This document shows positions 47,930 through 60,358 of a stretch of DNA of 64,000 bases, in pieces; the first letter of the stretch is position 1; every line of letters begins with the position of its first letter. The notes beneath the pieces were generated by a model. It had not been told where the DNA came from. It saw nothing but the letters and a program-made list of their open reading frames with translations, and searched no databases. The stretch lies in NCBI GenBank assembly GCA_039654915.1, contig CM077597.1:83082001-83146000 (forward strand), read 5' to 3'. The translations under genes and the position numbers were made by a program. Origin of the DNA: Aquilaria yunnanensis. Taxonomy: Eukaryota; Streptophyta; Magnoliopsida; Malvales; Thymelaeaceae.

Positions 47930-49735
47930 ATTAATTTTCCGTTTAGGCTAGCACACTAGACCGCATGATCTTCTCATAACATCCTCAATCTATCTATCAT
48001 TAATTTTCTCTCCTTTAATCACATTGCTATAATTAGGCTGCTACTTTTCTTTGTTAGGCTGCACAATTTCTGTCAACTCTAATTCGTAGCCCCCTTCAAG
48101 TCCATCATCCAATTTTTTGCCCAATACTTCCTTACCAAAGGTGTCAAGAACCTTGGCATTTAACTTACTTAGGCAACAATCAATATTTGTCTCATTATCC
48201 TCATCTAAATTATGAGCCTATTCAAGAGTTCTTGCTCCTTCATTTGTTCTAATCATTTCCCTAGACAGTCTAGCGGCTCTATTTGTCACACTTCCCCCAA
48301 TCTGTTCATTTTCGCAAAGAAGTGTTTGTTCATCTTCCAAGGATCCATTTCCCAGGAAGACTTCATCATGATCATCATTGAAATGTGCTCCACCAATTTC
48401 TAATTCTGATGAACAAGTGCCATAATTTTTATTACTCTAGACCAAATCACTTTCTACAGTAGACTCTTCATCAACTCTAACATTGACAGCTTTATCATCA
48501 AATTTTAACCGGACTATAGTAAAGTTGAAATCCATCTCATGCTAGAAACATACTTTTGAGCTAAACCGAAATTGCAAATTAAATCCACTTTCAATCAATT
48601 GAGTCCAAATATACTTTAAGCTACAAAACATACTCAAAGTATATCTTTAAGATTCAAAATAGATTATAAAGTACTAAATATGAGAGAAATAAATATAACA
48701 AATGTAAGCTTATCATGCGCGTTAACACCAAAAATTCTTCCAACATGCAAATACCTTTTATCAGATGTATCCTTGTCCACATCTACCACTTTACCCCACT
48801 TAATGCCCAATAATTCAAAAGTTGAACTTCTTCAAGCATGCAAAGGGACTTCAACCAAACAATAATCAAACCAATCTGCCAGGACCATTCAAGTTCTTTT
48901 TCCATCCCCAAATCCAGGAAAACCAGTGATTAAAATATTCTTTTCCTTCAACCAAAAACGTATCTACTACATTCTTTAACTTACACTCCCATAAAATTCT
49001 TAAACCACCAAGATACTTTATTTTACATGAGCTAGTACCATGTGATTCACATATATGTTGGACTGACTTTTCCAACTCCAAATGCTTTAACTCATCCACG
49101 GCACATCTCTGAAGCCTTGCAATCTCTTCCAAATTTGACTATATTTTAACTTCAGCCCATTGGCTCTTTGCGTCATCTTTGCCACCCTTCTTTGTTTTTC
49201 ATCCCACCACCACATCATTGAAACACCTCCCATCCTTTAGACTACTAGTATATCTCCTCCTTATCTCAACTACTTTTTAGGACAATCTGTAGTTCCCCTG
49301 GTTTTCTCCATATTTTTAAAACAGAATACATTAACCTTTTTCTTGAAACCCCTAATCCATATCAAGTTCAAATCTATATATAAAAAACCAACATCTTTAA
49401 CATCTTTAAAACAAATAAAACCTAATTTACAGCCTTTTGTTGTCCTTTCAAAGGAACATATATGTCCATAACTGCTCAAAATCCTTGGAACACTTTCCAC
49501 AAGTGATTGCCTTCCCAATCTTTAGGAAAATTTATGGAACAAAAGGATGCACCAAACTAGTCCATCCACTTGTAAAGATCACTAGCCCCATCTTTCTCCT
49601 ATACCATTTACCAAACTTGAACCCCCTTACACTCTCTTGCATTCTTTCACACACACATACTCTCTATCTCACCATATCTTGGTTGGGATAGGGAAAGGTG
49701 CAAGTGGATAGTGAAGTGAGGCAATTGTGCATGGG
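47930..49735 (-). pseudogene. LINE ORF1 relic, minus strand (second copy)
   Basis: Same relic as 12640-14440. Open pieces at 49518-49270 (KGCKLGFICFKDVKDVGF, WIRGFKKKVNVFCF) and 49132-48866 (KIKYLGGLRILWEC, FNHWFSWIWGW). The stops are the same kind as in the first copy, so it was dead before duplication. Confidence 0.65.
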
Positions 49736-50060
49736 TAGTTTGAAAAAGTAAAAATATGGCATCCTTATGAAAATGGTGGTGGATATTTTGTCAAGAGGAA
49801 AAGGCTTTGTTACAGAAGGTAATTGCTACTATTCATGGTAAGGAAGGAAGATTATCAAATGTTTTAGGGAAAAGGAGTTAGAGTGGTGTTTGGGGGAAAA
49901 TATTAAAAATAGGATGGGATATAGAGTTGAGTGGAGTTCCTTTTTCAAGTTCCTTTAATGGAAAGTTGGCAATTAAGGTAAATATAGGTTTTGGAAAGAT
50001 GTTTGGGTGGTAATTGGATGTTTAGAGAAGAGATTTCCTAGGTTAGCTTCGTTATGGTCA
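49736..50060 (+). pseudogene. LINE ORF2 C-terminal relic, part 1 (second copy)
   Basis: Copy of 14440-14776, with the word FWKDVWV in a shifted frame near 49990. Confidence 0.6.
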
Positions 50061-51162
50061 GATGCGAACCGCTATGGTATAAAGACCATGAAACGCGCCC
50101 AAGATATTTTTCAAGCTCCACAAGACATCAAAGAAACTAGATTTGAAGACCCCCACCCCTAATCAACCTATGACCAAAAACGAGAAGTATAGGAACACCA
50201 AGAACACAAGCACACTTGTCACCAAGGTAGTCCACAAAGAACCAAAGAGAAATTCTCTCCAAAGTAACAATATTATTTCATCTCAAGGCTATTATTTTAC
50301 AACCAAAATATGTGCCTATTTATAGGCCTAAACTAGGGTGAAAGATTCAGCAAACTTCGCAAACCAAGTCACCTAGGAAACCTAGTTACAAAGGACTCAA
50401 GAAAACCTAATTAAACTAGGATTCCTACACCCTTTTAACACATGTTTAAGGTGGGCAGCCAATTCCATTTATCCTAAGTAACTTGAATCACTTTCATGGC
50501 CGACATCCTAAATAATGCATATAAATAAAAAAATAAAATAAAATACGTTACAAAACAAGATTGGCCATAAAAACCCCAAAATAGTCTTCTTGGGTGGTTC
50601 TTGCTTGTGTCTTCAACTTCAAGCTGAAACTCAAACTTGATTCAGTAATGAAATGCAAATCATGAAGTTGTAGATCTCTTTCTTAGCTTTGAAATGACAT
50701 TTGAACCACGCAAAATGGACATCGAAAGCCAAAGATATGCCCAAAATACTACAACTGCTTCTAAACCAGCGATAACTCACAAACTGCAACTTTGAAGTTA
50801 AATTGGACCTCTTTAACGTGCAAACTGGCTTTCATAGTCTTCATATGATTTGTAGCTCCAGATGTTAGCTTTTCAATGAATCAAGAATCACTCAATTTTT
50901 GATCTATTTAACTCAAGATATGATTTTTCTACCAGAACATCATCAATCTGTCAACATCCAAGCTTGGCCATCATCTCCATATGATTCCTTGCATGTTCCA
51001 GAAGCTTCTTGCGGAATTAAACGCCTATGCTCCATGAAAATGCTTGAGACAAAAGCTTGAGGTGCACTAGTGAGCTCCTTAGCCTTTTTCCTTATCAATG
51101 GTCCACTAGTTATCTTCAATGGATCCTTGTCATCCTTGGTTGTGCCTTCTTTGATCATATCA
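50061..51162 (-). mobile_element. Solo-LTR-like insertion in the LINE relic (second copy)
   Basis: Same insertion as 14777-15884. The right duplication GATGC is at 51163-51167. At the left edge a short deletion has merged the flanking GATGC with the element's own start, so the TG end is lost. Confidence 0.72.
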
Positions 51163-51830
51163 GATGCTGATTGTAAGGTCTATGAAAAATGAATTTGGGT
51201 TGATGGTAATTGGACGTGGCAGTGGGAATGGAGGAAAAGATTAAGAGGGCAAGAGTATGGAGAAAATCATGAACTAACAAACATTTTGCAAGATTTTCCC
51301 ATGGATTCTAAAGCCTTTAACTCTTGTATTTGGAGTGGCAGCTTTGGTAGTTTGTTCATTGTTCAAAGTTATCTAGATACTTAGATGAGATGCTACTGTA
51401 GAACTATGAGGGTGAGGCTTGTGGTTGTTGGAGAAAGTGGGTTCCAAAGAATGTGTCTTTGTTCCTGTCATGAATGATCCAAGACCTGTTTTGACAAAGC
51501 TGAACTTGACTGGTAGAGCCATATCTTTGCCTAAAAAGAAATTTTCATGTGTGAGAAAGATATTGAGGATACAGAACATATTTTTCCACATTATGTTAAA
51601 TATGGTTTAGTGTGGCACTTGATCTCGTGATGTTGCAATACACAGTTACAGTTTGCTCCTATCTTACTAGAGCTTGTGAAGGGCAGTCCAAGAAAATGCA
51701 GCACATTGGAGCAATTTAAAGTGTGGCATGCAATTCTACAGGTCGCCATTTGTGCTTTATGGAAAAGGAAAAATAAGGTGGTATTTAACAATAAAAACTT
51801 CAAGGCTATAGGCAAACGCTTTATAAGTAC
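51163..51830 (+). pseudogene. LINE ORF2 C-terminal relic, part 2 (second copy)
   Basis: Copy of 15885-16550 with the EDTEHIFPHYVK signature and the WHAILQVAICALWKRKNKVV end in shifted frames. Confidence 0.62.
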
Positions 51831-54184
51831 TTCCCCTAAGGTCAAATGCCAAGGTAAGTAAATCTTAAGTTATTTTCCTCAAATAAGTTTTATTAACCAG
51901 GAAAAGCAAGCTAAGTACGGTTAAGAGTAGTTCCTAAGTGCAAATAGCATTTACAGGGCAATAAGGATAAAATTGTAATTTTGTCCTGAGTCAGTGGCAT
52001 GACCATAATTTCTATAAAACTAAGGTCATATAAGTATTCATAACCAAATAAGTTAATACCGTAAGTATTTCTAGTCATTTTAACCAAGAATAAAAATTAG
52101 GTGTTAAAAATGCACTAAGTTTCAAATTGAGCTATTATGTTTTATAATGCCTTAAGTGGCTTGAGGGCAACGTGTGTGGGTAAGAAAAGTTTTTCTATGG
52201 GACAAATGAGTGATGGTGGAGGAATGGGTTAGGTGGCCTAAGAGAAACAAATAGAAGTTTTGGGGCCAAAGTGACAAGAAAACAAAAATGGGCTAACTGC
52301 AATAGTTAGGATATTTTAAGAACAGATGAACAACACTATTCATCACACTTTTCATTGCATCATCATGGCTGTCCTTTCTCCACAACTCTTTCTCATCAAA
52401 CGTCCTAATCTACTCAAAATTCCATGAAAATTGAAGGTCCCAAAACCATCCCAACAAGTGTCTAGCTCATCTTTGGTGTATTTGGTGCAATCGAAGTTAT
52501 TCTCGCAAGTTTTCATTTCAAACCCTAAGGTAAGCTTCTATGGTCCTTATGGGTTAGTTCTAATCCTATTAAATGGTTATAAATGATCTTAATTTCATGC
52601 CCTTGGTGTTCACTTAGTTGAATTCACGCTTGGATGTCAAAGGAGCTTCATTGAGCTCATGTGTAATTCTTGCTTTATGGATGATTTGAGGTGAGAAATT
52701 TAAGTTATGGCAAGATTTAATGACACATAGCAGTGTTATAAAACTTATGCGTATGCTTTGTTTGGGTACTAAGTGCTTTGGAAATGGTGGTGTAGTGTCA
52801 CAGGCCATGGGTGCCCCGTCATCAAAGGCAACCGTGTACCATGTTTTCAATTTGTTAGAAGCACCTAAGTGCTACAGTTTTCTTCCTAGGTCTAATCTAT
52901 TGTGTTTAGCACTTTACTTTAGGTTGCAAACCCACCCCTAAAGCTAAGATAATTCATCATTATTAGGTAATAAGTAGGTGGTTAAGAGGGCTAAGTTTAG
53001 GTGGTTTCATCTAGGTAGCTTAATGCTTAAAGAGGTGCGAAGATGGGACTAAGATGAGCTTGATGCTATAATGGCCAAAGAATAAGGCCAAGAACCTCCG
53101 AAATTGGATTCAAACCTAAGGTGGGTTCAAGACCTCCAATGGCCCAAGGATAAAGGCTAAGAACCGTTGGCCATTATGGTGGTTCGTCAGAAGTCTTAGC
53201 TAAGCTATGTAAGTGATCCACCAAGGAGCCCAAGCCAAGTCTAAAAGAATTTGGCAAAGAATGGCCACTAAGTTCATTACCTGGCATAACAAGAAAAGGG
53301 AAGATATGTGTAATAAGAGGGTAAGTGATGACTTTACTTAAGTAAGCCCAAAAGAGAGTGGATAAGGTCAAGTAAGCGACAACTTAAATTAAATGCTCGT
53401 CAATATGACTTCAAAGGGTAAGTTAAGTCTTAGCAAGGGATGTTAAGGCCGGTATCCAAGTATCCCAGCGATAATTGCTCGTGGGAAGTTTTTTACCAAC
53501 GGGTGTAAGGAAGTCCTAAATACATTTGCATGTGCATGTTTCATCCATACAACCATTGATTCATTAATTGCATTATTGGTTGTTATTTTGTTATTGGTGC
53601 TATTCTCTAAGTAGGAAACTTTATGATTCCAAGTTGCTTATGATATAAGTTGTACTGACCAAGTGTTTGCCTTTTCAGTTGAGGCTAAGTGAGAGTAATG
53701 AAAGTTTGGCTCATCACTTGAACTTAGCTTGCTCAAGTTAAGAGCTAAAGATGGATCTTACTAAATATTGTCACTGTATGTACAAGTATTATATTTTACA
53801 CAGTAAGTGTTGCCTCTACTAGTGTCCATCGGTGTGTATAACACTAAGGTTACATTTGGCCGCATATAAGATTAAGATGCATGCATATAGTTGTTACTTG
53901 AAGCAAAATCAATTAAAGTTTTTATGTTTTGGCTAGTTTTTAACTTTTGTTTTATAAATGGAAATGCCATGATTTTCTTCTCAGTTTTATATATTTTTTA
54001 TTGCATAGCCAACAAGACACATGCATTTTTTCTTCGAATGGTAGGCTAAGTAACTAGTTGTGTGTAATGCTTCAAGATACTTCATGAGTAATACCTAGGC
54101 AATTTTAACCTAAGTAGGATCATAGTTCCCTAAAAGCTTATCGATGGTAGTAAATTTAAGTCCCCGAGACCTTGTTTCACTACA
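51830..54184 (+). mobile_element. Long LTR (third representative), complete
   Basis: Copy of 16550-18910, ending TTTCACTACA at 54184. From 53191 on it is nearly identical to 1-994. The left edge is ill-defined, as in the other copy. Confidence 0.7.
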
Positions 54185-54403
54185 GTCAGTATTAGAGTAG
54201 GTAAATGGCCATAGTATAGGTAATATATGACGAAGATCCAAATGTGTCCTTATGGTCAGTAAGGTTGGTATTGCTTATAAGTGCTTCTCGAGTTATTGTC
54301 TAGCTTTGGTTATAGGTATATCAGTGGAAACCTAATAAGGTGCTAAAATTCAGGTAAGGGACCGGGTAAAGGCCTAAGTGGCCTAAGGTTAAACCCACAG
54401 GGA

Positions 54404-55340
54404 AAGAAGATGTGAAAGTGTGGGAGAGAGAAAGTGAGGGGCTTCGACTCCAACAAATGGTATAGGGGAAAGCTTAGGCCAATGATCTTCATAAGGTGAT
54501 GGACTACATTACTAAATCCTTCTATTTTACTAACTTTCATAAAGACTGGGAAGGCATGCAACTGTGGAAAGCATTTGAAATATTTGGAATAGTTGTTAAT
54601 GTATGTGTTGCTTGGAAAAGGACAACAAAAGGCCATAGATTAGGTTTTATTCATTTTGAGGATGTTAAAGATGTTGGACATTTTTAGAAGGATTTGAACT
54701 TGATATGGATTAGGAGTTTCAAGATTAGGGTCAATGGATTGCATTGTATGATGATTGATAAAGCTAGGGGAACCGGAGACAGTCTTGTAAAGGCAGCTGA
54801 GATAAGGAGGAGATAGACTGGTAGTCTAAGGGATAGGAGATGATTCAAGGATGTGATGGTGGGATGAAAAACAAAGGAAGATGGAAAACATAAAGCAAAG
54901 AACTAGTGGGCTAGAGTTGAAATACAGTTAGAATCAGAAGTGCTAGCCTAGCTTTAGAGATATGCTATGGGTGAATCAAAGCATGTGGAGTTGCTAAACT
55001 CAATCCAACATTTTTGTGAATTAGATGTCGTTGCCTCACATAAAATAAAATATCTTAGTGTTCTAAGAATTTTGCTGGAGTTCCAATCTAATAAGGTAGT
55101 AGCTACATTGTTGGTTGAAGGAGAAGAATGGTCTGATAAGTGGTTTTCACATATTATCCCACAGAAAGGACATGCAAAAACCTGGCAGATTATTTTGGTT
55201 GTCGTGTACTGCAGTCACTCTACATGCTTGGAAAAGTTCAACTTTTGATTTGTTGAGCATCAAGTAGGGCAAAGTGGTGCCTATGGAAAGAGATCCATCT
55301 GGTAAAAGGTGTTTACATGTTGGAAGAATTTTTGTGTTAA
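54404..55340 (+). pseudogene. LINE ORF1 relic with RRM (right copy)
   Basis: Same as 1214-2150 with about ten base changes, including a further TAG at about 54815-54817 (GATATACTGG to GATAGACTGG). The RRM-like word GHRLGFIHFEDVKDVG is unchanged. Confidence 0.7.
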
Positions 55341-55999
55341 TGTGTGGTCGATCGTCGAAACTGTCAAAAATAATTTTGGCTCACTAGTGACTTAGAATTA
55401 ATAAATTTATAGTTAGGCAGTGAAAACCAGGTCAAATCCCAAAGAATTTTTTTTTATTTGAAAGCATCTTGTCAGAAACTCGAAATAAAAGATCAAAGGG
55501 TTTTTTTGAATTGATTGCTAAAATAAATTAACTGTAGAATTAAAATAAAATTAAACAATACTAAAAATGCTCAGTTCATAACTAATTATCCATTCCAGTT
55601 ACACAGTTAATTATTGAAGAAAAATATTTCTTCAATCCAAGCAAATAAACAAGACTCTCTTTAAAGCTAAAAAAAACCCAAAGAATTCTGCAGTTAAATT
55701 AATTAGAAAAAAGCTTTAGATTAGTTTTTTTAATTTTGAGTAACTAGCTATTAAAAAGTAATTTTTAATAAAATCAAAATTAGCCGTAAGAACAATGAAC
55801 CAAAAAGTTTATTTCAGGAAATAATCCAAAAGCTTTAACAATTTAACCAATTTTACTTCTCCTACATCAGCTAACTAGAAATAAAAACAATCTCCAATTA
55901 AATTCATTTTGCTTCGAATCAAATTCTTCACCTAAGCTGTTTAAAAGAAAACCAACCAAATTTGCAATTGTAGAATGAATTCTGCAAGCGAGAAGAGGT
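55341..55999. other. AT-rich spacer (right copy of 2151-2809)
   Basis: No gene is seen. It differs from the left copy at a few bases and in poly-T lengths. Confidence 0.6.
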
Positions 56000-56560
56000 C
56001 ACTACTAAAATATAGGACTTTACCAACTGCCATTTACCAACGTGCAGCAGTTGGTAAATTCAATTTACCAACTGCTGCACGTTGGTAAATGGCAGTTGGT
56101 ATTCGATACGTTGGAAACTTTTTTACCAACGCGCAACTAATAACACGTTGGTAAATTCCAACGTGTAGACGTTGGTAAAATACACGTTGGTAATTACCAA
56201 CGGTCATGAAAAAGACTTGGTTTCTAGCACGTAGTTGTAGTTACCAACTGCTGGCAGTTGGTAAAACGGTAACTTACCAACTGCTGACAGTTGGTAACTT
56301 ACCAACGGGTAGCAGTTGGTAACTATAACTGCTACCAACTGTCAGCAGTTGGTAACTTACCAACTGTCAGCCGTTGGTGAGTTACCAACTGCTGGCTGTT
56401 GGTAACTTACCAACTGTCAGCCGTTGGTAACTTACCAACTGCTGCCTGTTGGTAACTTGGCAGTTGGTAATTACCAACTGCTGGAAGTTGGTAAGGTAGT
56501 TGTTATGAAGCCGTTGGTAATTTACAACGCGCGCAAGTTGGTAAGTTCCCCATTTCCGTA
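56000..56560. mobile_element. CACTA left terminus with subterminal repeats (right copy)
   Basis: CACTACTAAAA at 56000-56010, preceded by GGT, then TTACCAACTG/CAGTTGGTAA repeats to about 56560 with one additional 25-bp unit (words CAACTGTCAGCCGTTGGTAA) compared with the left copy. Confidence 0.85.
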
Positions 56561-56892
56561 TTGGTAATGTATATTAAACGTTCCATGGCTTGGTTGTTTC
56601 GTATTTTTCCCTGTTTCAATCCACATTCAAAATTAAAATACCAATTCAAAAGTACGCCAGGCTTTACTCAGCAATAAACATTACACAGCTATGCCAACGT
56701 TATTAGAATAAAATATTCTCAAATATAGCATAATTAAAACAATAACAGATATGTCTGAAAGAAAGCATTCAACATTCAATGCCTTACACATTTCAGAAAT
56801 ATCAAGTCAATCTGATTTAGGTCTAAAAATTATTATGTCTAGGGCTCTAACACAAGAACTTTGGAAATGCGCTAGCCTGTTGATGACGCCCA

Positions 56893-57762
56893 TCACGGAG
56901 TCCCGACTATCTCCTCATCCTCTGAGTCCGAGTCATCAGGATAATGTGGAACTGGTTGTGCCGGCGGGCACGGAAGGTTTAGCGAACGACAAATAATCTC
57001 CAACTGAGCCCGGTTTGCCTCCAATGCGGTTCTCTGAGGCTCCATCTCTGCTCTCTGTCTCCTCTTAATTCTCTTGAGCTTCCTCTCATACTCCGCATCC
57101 CTTCGCGCATTCTCCTCCGCCATCATCTTCTGTACTTGCTCGTTGAATTGCGGTGTCTGTGTGATGTCGATAGGCAGGATGAGACCTAGCTGTCGGCGTC
57201 CCGGTATAACACACTGCTCATATCCTAATCCAATTACACGGCCTCTCCTTCTACCGCCAGATGCAGTACTAATGATTGCTAGTTCATCAATGGCCTCTAT
57301 TCCATCCTCTTGCTGTGTTTGCTCCTCAATCTCTGCACTAATATGAGTCTACAAAAACGTCATAAAATACATTTAGTCATGTCATAATTTGTAAAACATA
57401 GTAATTAACTTAAGAATATTCTGCGACCAAACAGTTTTACTACTTACAACAACTTCTTCACAGCGCTTACTAACATATTTCCCATTCTTCATTTTATGTG
57501 TCGCCTGAAGGACTTTAAACAAGCCAGGGTCCTTCTTCTCAGGATCTCTCTCTCTCTAACTGAATGAAACGTAACATTAATATGTAATTTAATTTCATTA
57601 GTATCTGAACTGTTGTTTGATAGAACATTAGCGAGATACATACCATTTGCTCTCGATGTGCAAACATCGAGATAGATCCCCCAGCATATGTCCCGCTGCA
57701 AGAGCTAGACTGTGAATCCTCGTCAGTCATTGTTGCTCGCATTGCCTTGAACTTAACATATA
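56893..57762 (-). pseudogene. Ptta/En/Spm-type transposase-like last exons (right copy)
   Basis: Exon c 57348-56893, exon b 57555-57448, exon a from about 57755 to 57644, with the same splice sites as the left copy. Replacements relative to the left copy include A to T in the coiled coil (EPQRT) and changes in the upstream part of exon c. The gene is truncated upstream at the same breakpoint (about 57762). Confidence 0.7.
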
Positions 57763-60358
57763 TGTATTAATACCTTAAATCCCGTTCCTTGCCAAAACTA
57801 GAAATATGTATAAATCAAATGACAAATATGTACGAAACTCAACATATAAAATAAGTGATGGATATGTATAAAATATATGCAACATATATAAAAATGAGAT
57901 GAGAGATAGGTGCAAATATGTTCAAACTTATGCATATGATTTCTCTTAGGTGTACATAAATTATATTCATTTGAACATATGCTTTTCATATTTTCATATG
58001 ATTTATACATAGATTTCTTTTCCTTCTATAGATCAAATGAAAGTTAGATTACAAATATTTATGTAACATTTACTAATTTCACTGTTGTATATTATATATG
58101 CACCCGAGGTTCATAAGATTATTTATACAAATGAACTTATTCTTTTATACATGTGATTATGCATTTCTACAACTATGTTTATGTATTTGAACAGGTTAAA
58201 ATTTTATATTAAAATTTTTCCTATATTATTTTTTAGTACATATAATTTTATGGTTAACTATTGAGTTTAAGTTTAGATTTAGGGTTTATGATAAAGTTAG
58301 TCTTATGATTAAGGTTAGGGTTACCATTAGTGTTTAGGTTTACGGTGTAGAGTTTAGATTTAGTTATGGGGTTCATGGTTAGGAGGATTGATGGTTTATG
58401 CTTAAGTTTGGGCTTGGGTTTAGAGTTTTAGGATTAATAAGTATAAATTGGAGACAAATATAAAGATTTAAATAAAGTAGTTGACTACATTAACTATATT
58501 CAAAATGGTCATTAACTATATTCAAAATTGTAGGCAAATAATTGAAAACAAATATTACTTTATTGCTAAATTAGAATACTATTAAGGCCCCTAAATTGGT
58601 AAAACCCAAAGGATTCATAAACTAGTAAATTCCAAAAGACCCTCAAATAAACCAAAACAAATTATTTGTTAACTTATTCTTCAAATTCCATAGCATCCTA
58701 AACAAAAAATATTTTTAATGTATTTTTAATTTTCTTAAATTGCGTTGCCATAATTGATGTATAATTCAGACAAATCATCACTATTTAAAAATTTCACAAT
58801 TTTTGTAAAATCTCTGCTGATTGTATATTTTAAATTGATTTTGGGTTCAAATAAGGTCTTGTCAAGTTTAGTCATTATGCTATTTTAGATTTGGGTCGGA
58901 TCAAACTTAGATTTGATTTATTTTGGGTTCATGTCAGTTTGGGCTTGATACATTACGAGTTCAGATATTTTGAGTTTCGGTCATTAACTTTCACGGTAAA
59001 ATCGGATCATAGTTAAATTCAGGTTATTAACTTTCATAGTCAAGTTTAATTAGGTCATTAACTTACAAGGTCAAATCGGATCATGTTAGACTTTGGTTTG
59101 GGTAGGTCTAATCAAGTCATCAATTTGGAGACATGGTGTAGATTTGATACGTTAACAAACGTATGTTAGACAAATCGCCTGTGTGCCACACATAAGGTAA
59201 GACATAATATTTACTACAATAGACCCCCTTTATCAACTTGTGGTGGGGGTACAACTATACTAGAAATGGTTATCTCCTTTTATTTCTTTAATTAGCATGG
59301 ATGCATCTATTTTGAGAACAATGGAGAGCATGGATCCTTGTGAAAATTTTAATTTCTATACAAAATATTAAGTAATTTTTAAATGAATCCCACTACAGTT
59401 TCTCAAATGACACCAATAGTTTAGGGAAAATAAGAAAAATAAAAAGTTAATTATTTTTTCCATAAATACGTTGAAACTAAAGTAAAATTTTTGTTTTTTT
59501 ATAATTATGTTCTATAAAAAAATTAACTCTGCTATTAATGAAATGTTTTTTTGCCATAAAATGACACAATACTAGAACCAATCCATAGAACAACTGCCTA
59601 TATTATATGAGTTATCCCGTGTGAAAAGGATAAATATTAGTTGACCATGTTTCGAGCCTAACCGTACATGGGATCGACTGTATAGATTTGGTTGGAGATC
59701 ATTTTTTCATTGATATCCTTCTCCTTAATCTAGATTTCCAAGAGATCACATTGGTTTACTTCTTCTTTCAAATTTTGGTGTTTAAATCCCTGATCATTTC
59801 TCAAATAATAGTTGTATTTATATAGGCACTTCAAGTTCGATGCTATTACTATTGCTATCTCGAACTTCTTGCTAACCTTCTACTGACCTTCTAATAATAT
59901 TCTCATTGCCGATTAGAAAAATTAAACAAAAGAAACTTAGCTTTCTTTGTGTGGGCTATGTGGAAAGGAGTAAATGATTTATCTTTAAAAGCAAATTCAA
60001 ATTTATTTATTGAGTGAGAATAAAGTCATATCTTATTTTAGGATTTGGGCATATTTATCTGGAGAAATGTGACACATATGTATTTGAAAATGGAGATAGA
60101 ACTCATATCTGTTAAATTGTGACTGGTTAGATATATTGTTGTATCTGATATAACAATTTATGTTTCAAAGTAGAGCAAATTTATTCAAAAACCTGGCACT
60201 GAGGCCAAGTGGGTGCCGGTCATATGCAGGTGGCAACTTGAATTTTCTAAAATGGGGTAACAGTGGTGTCTTTAAAATTATGTAAGTCTGAATTGTTTAT
60301 TTTTTATCATTTGATGTATTAGGAGACGTATTGGCCAGCTGTTCTTTTAGTAGTGTAG
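57763..60358. repeat. Noncoding block R (third copy)
   Basis: No difference from 4548-7143 was seen in the stretches compared. No gene. Confidence 0.85.

Larger units (their letters stand above)
46387..53190. repeat. Second copy of block 11090-17913
   Basis: Same order of spacer, microsatellite, minus LINE ORF1, plus LINE ORF2 split by a solo LTR, and long LTR, at roughly 96-97 percent identity to 11090-17913. Confidence 0.9.
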
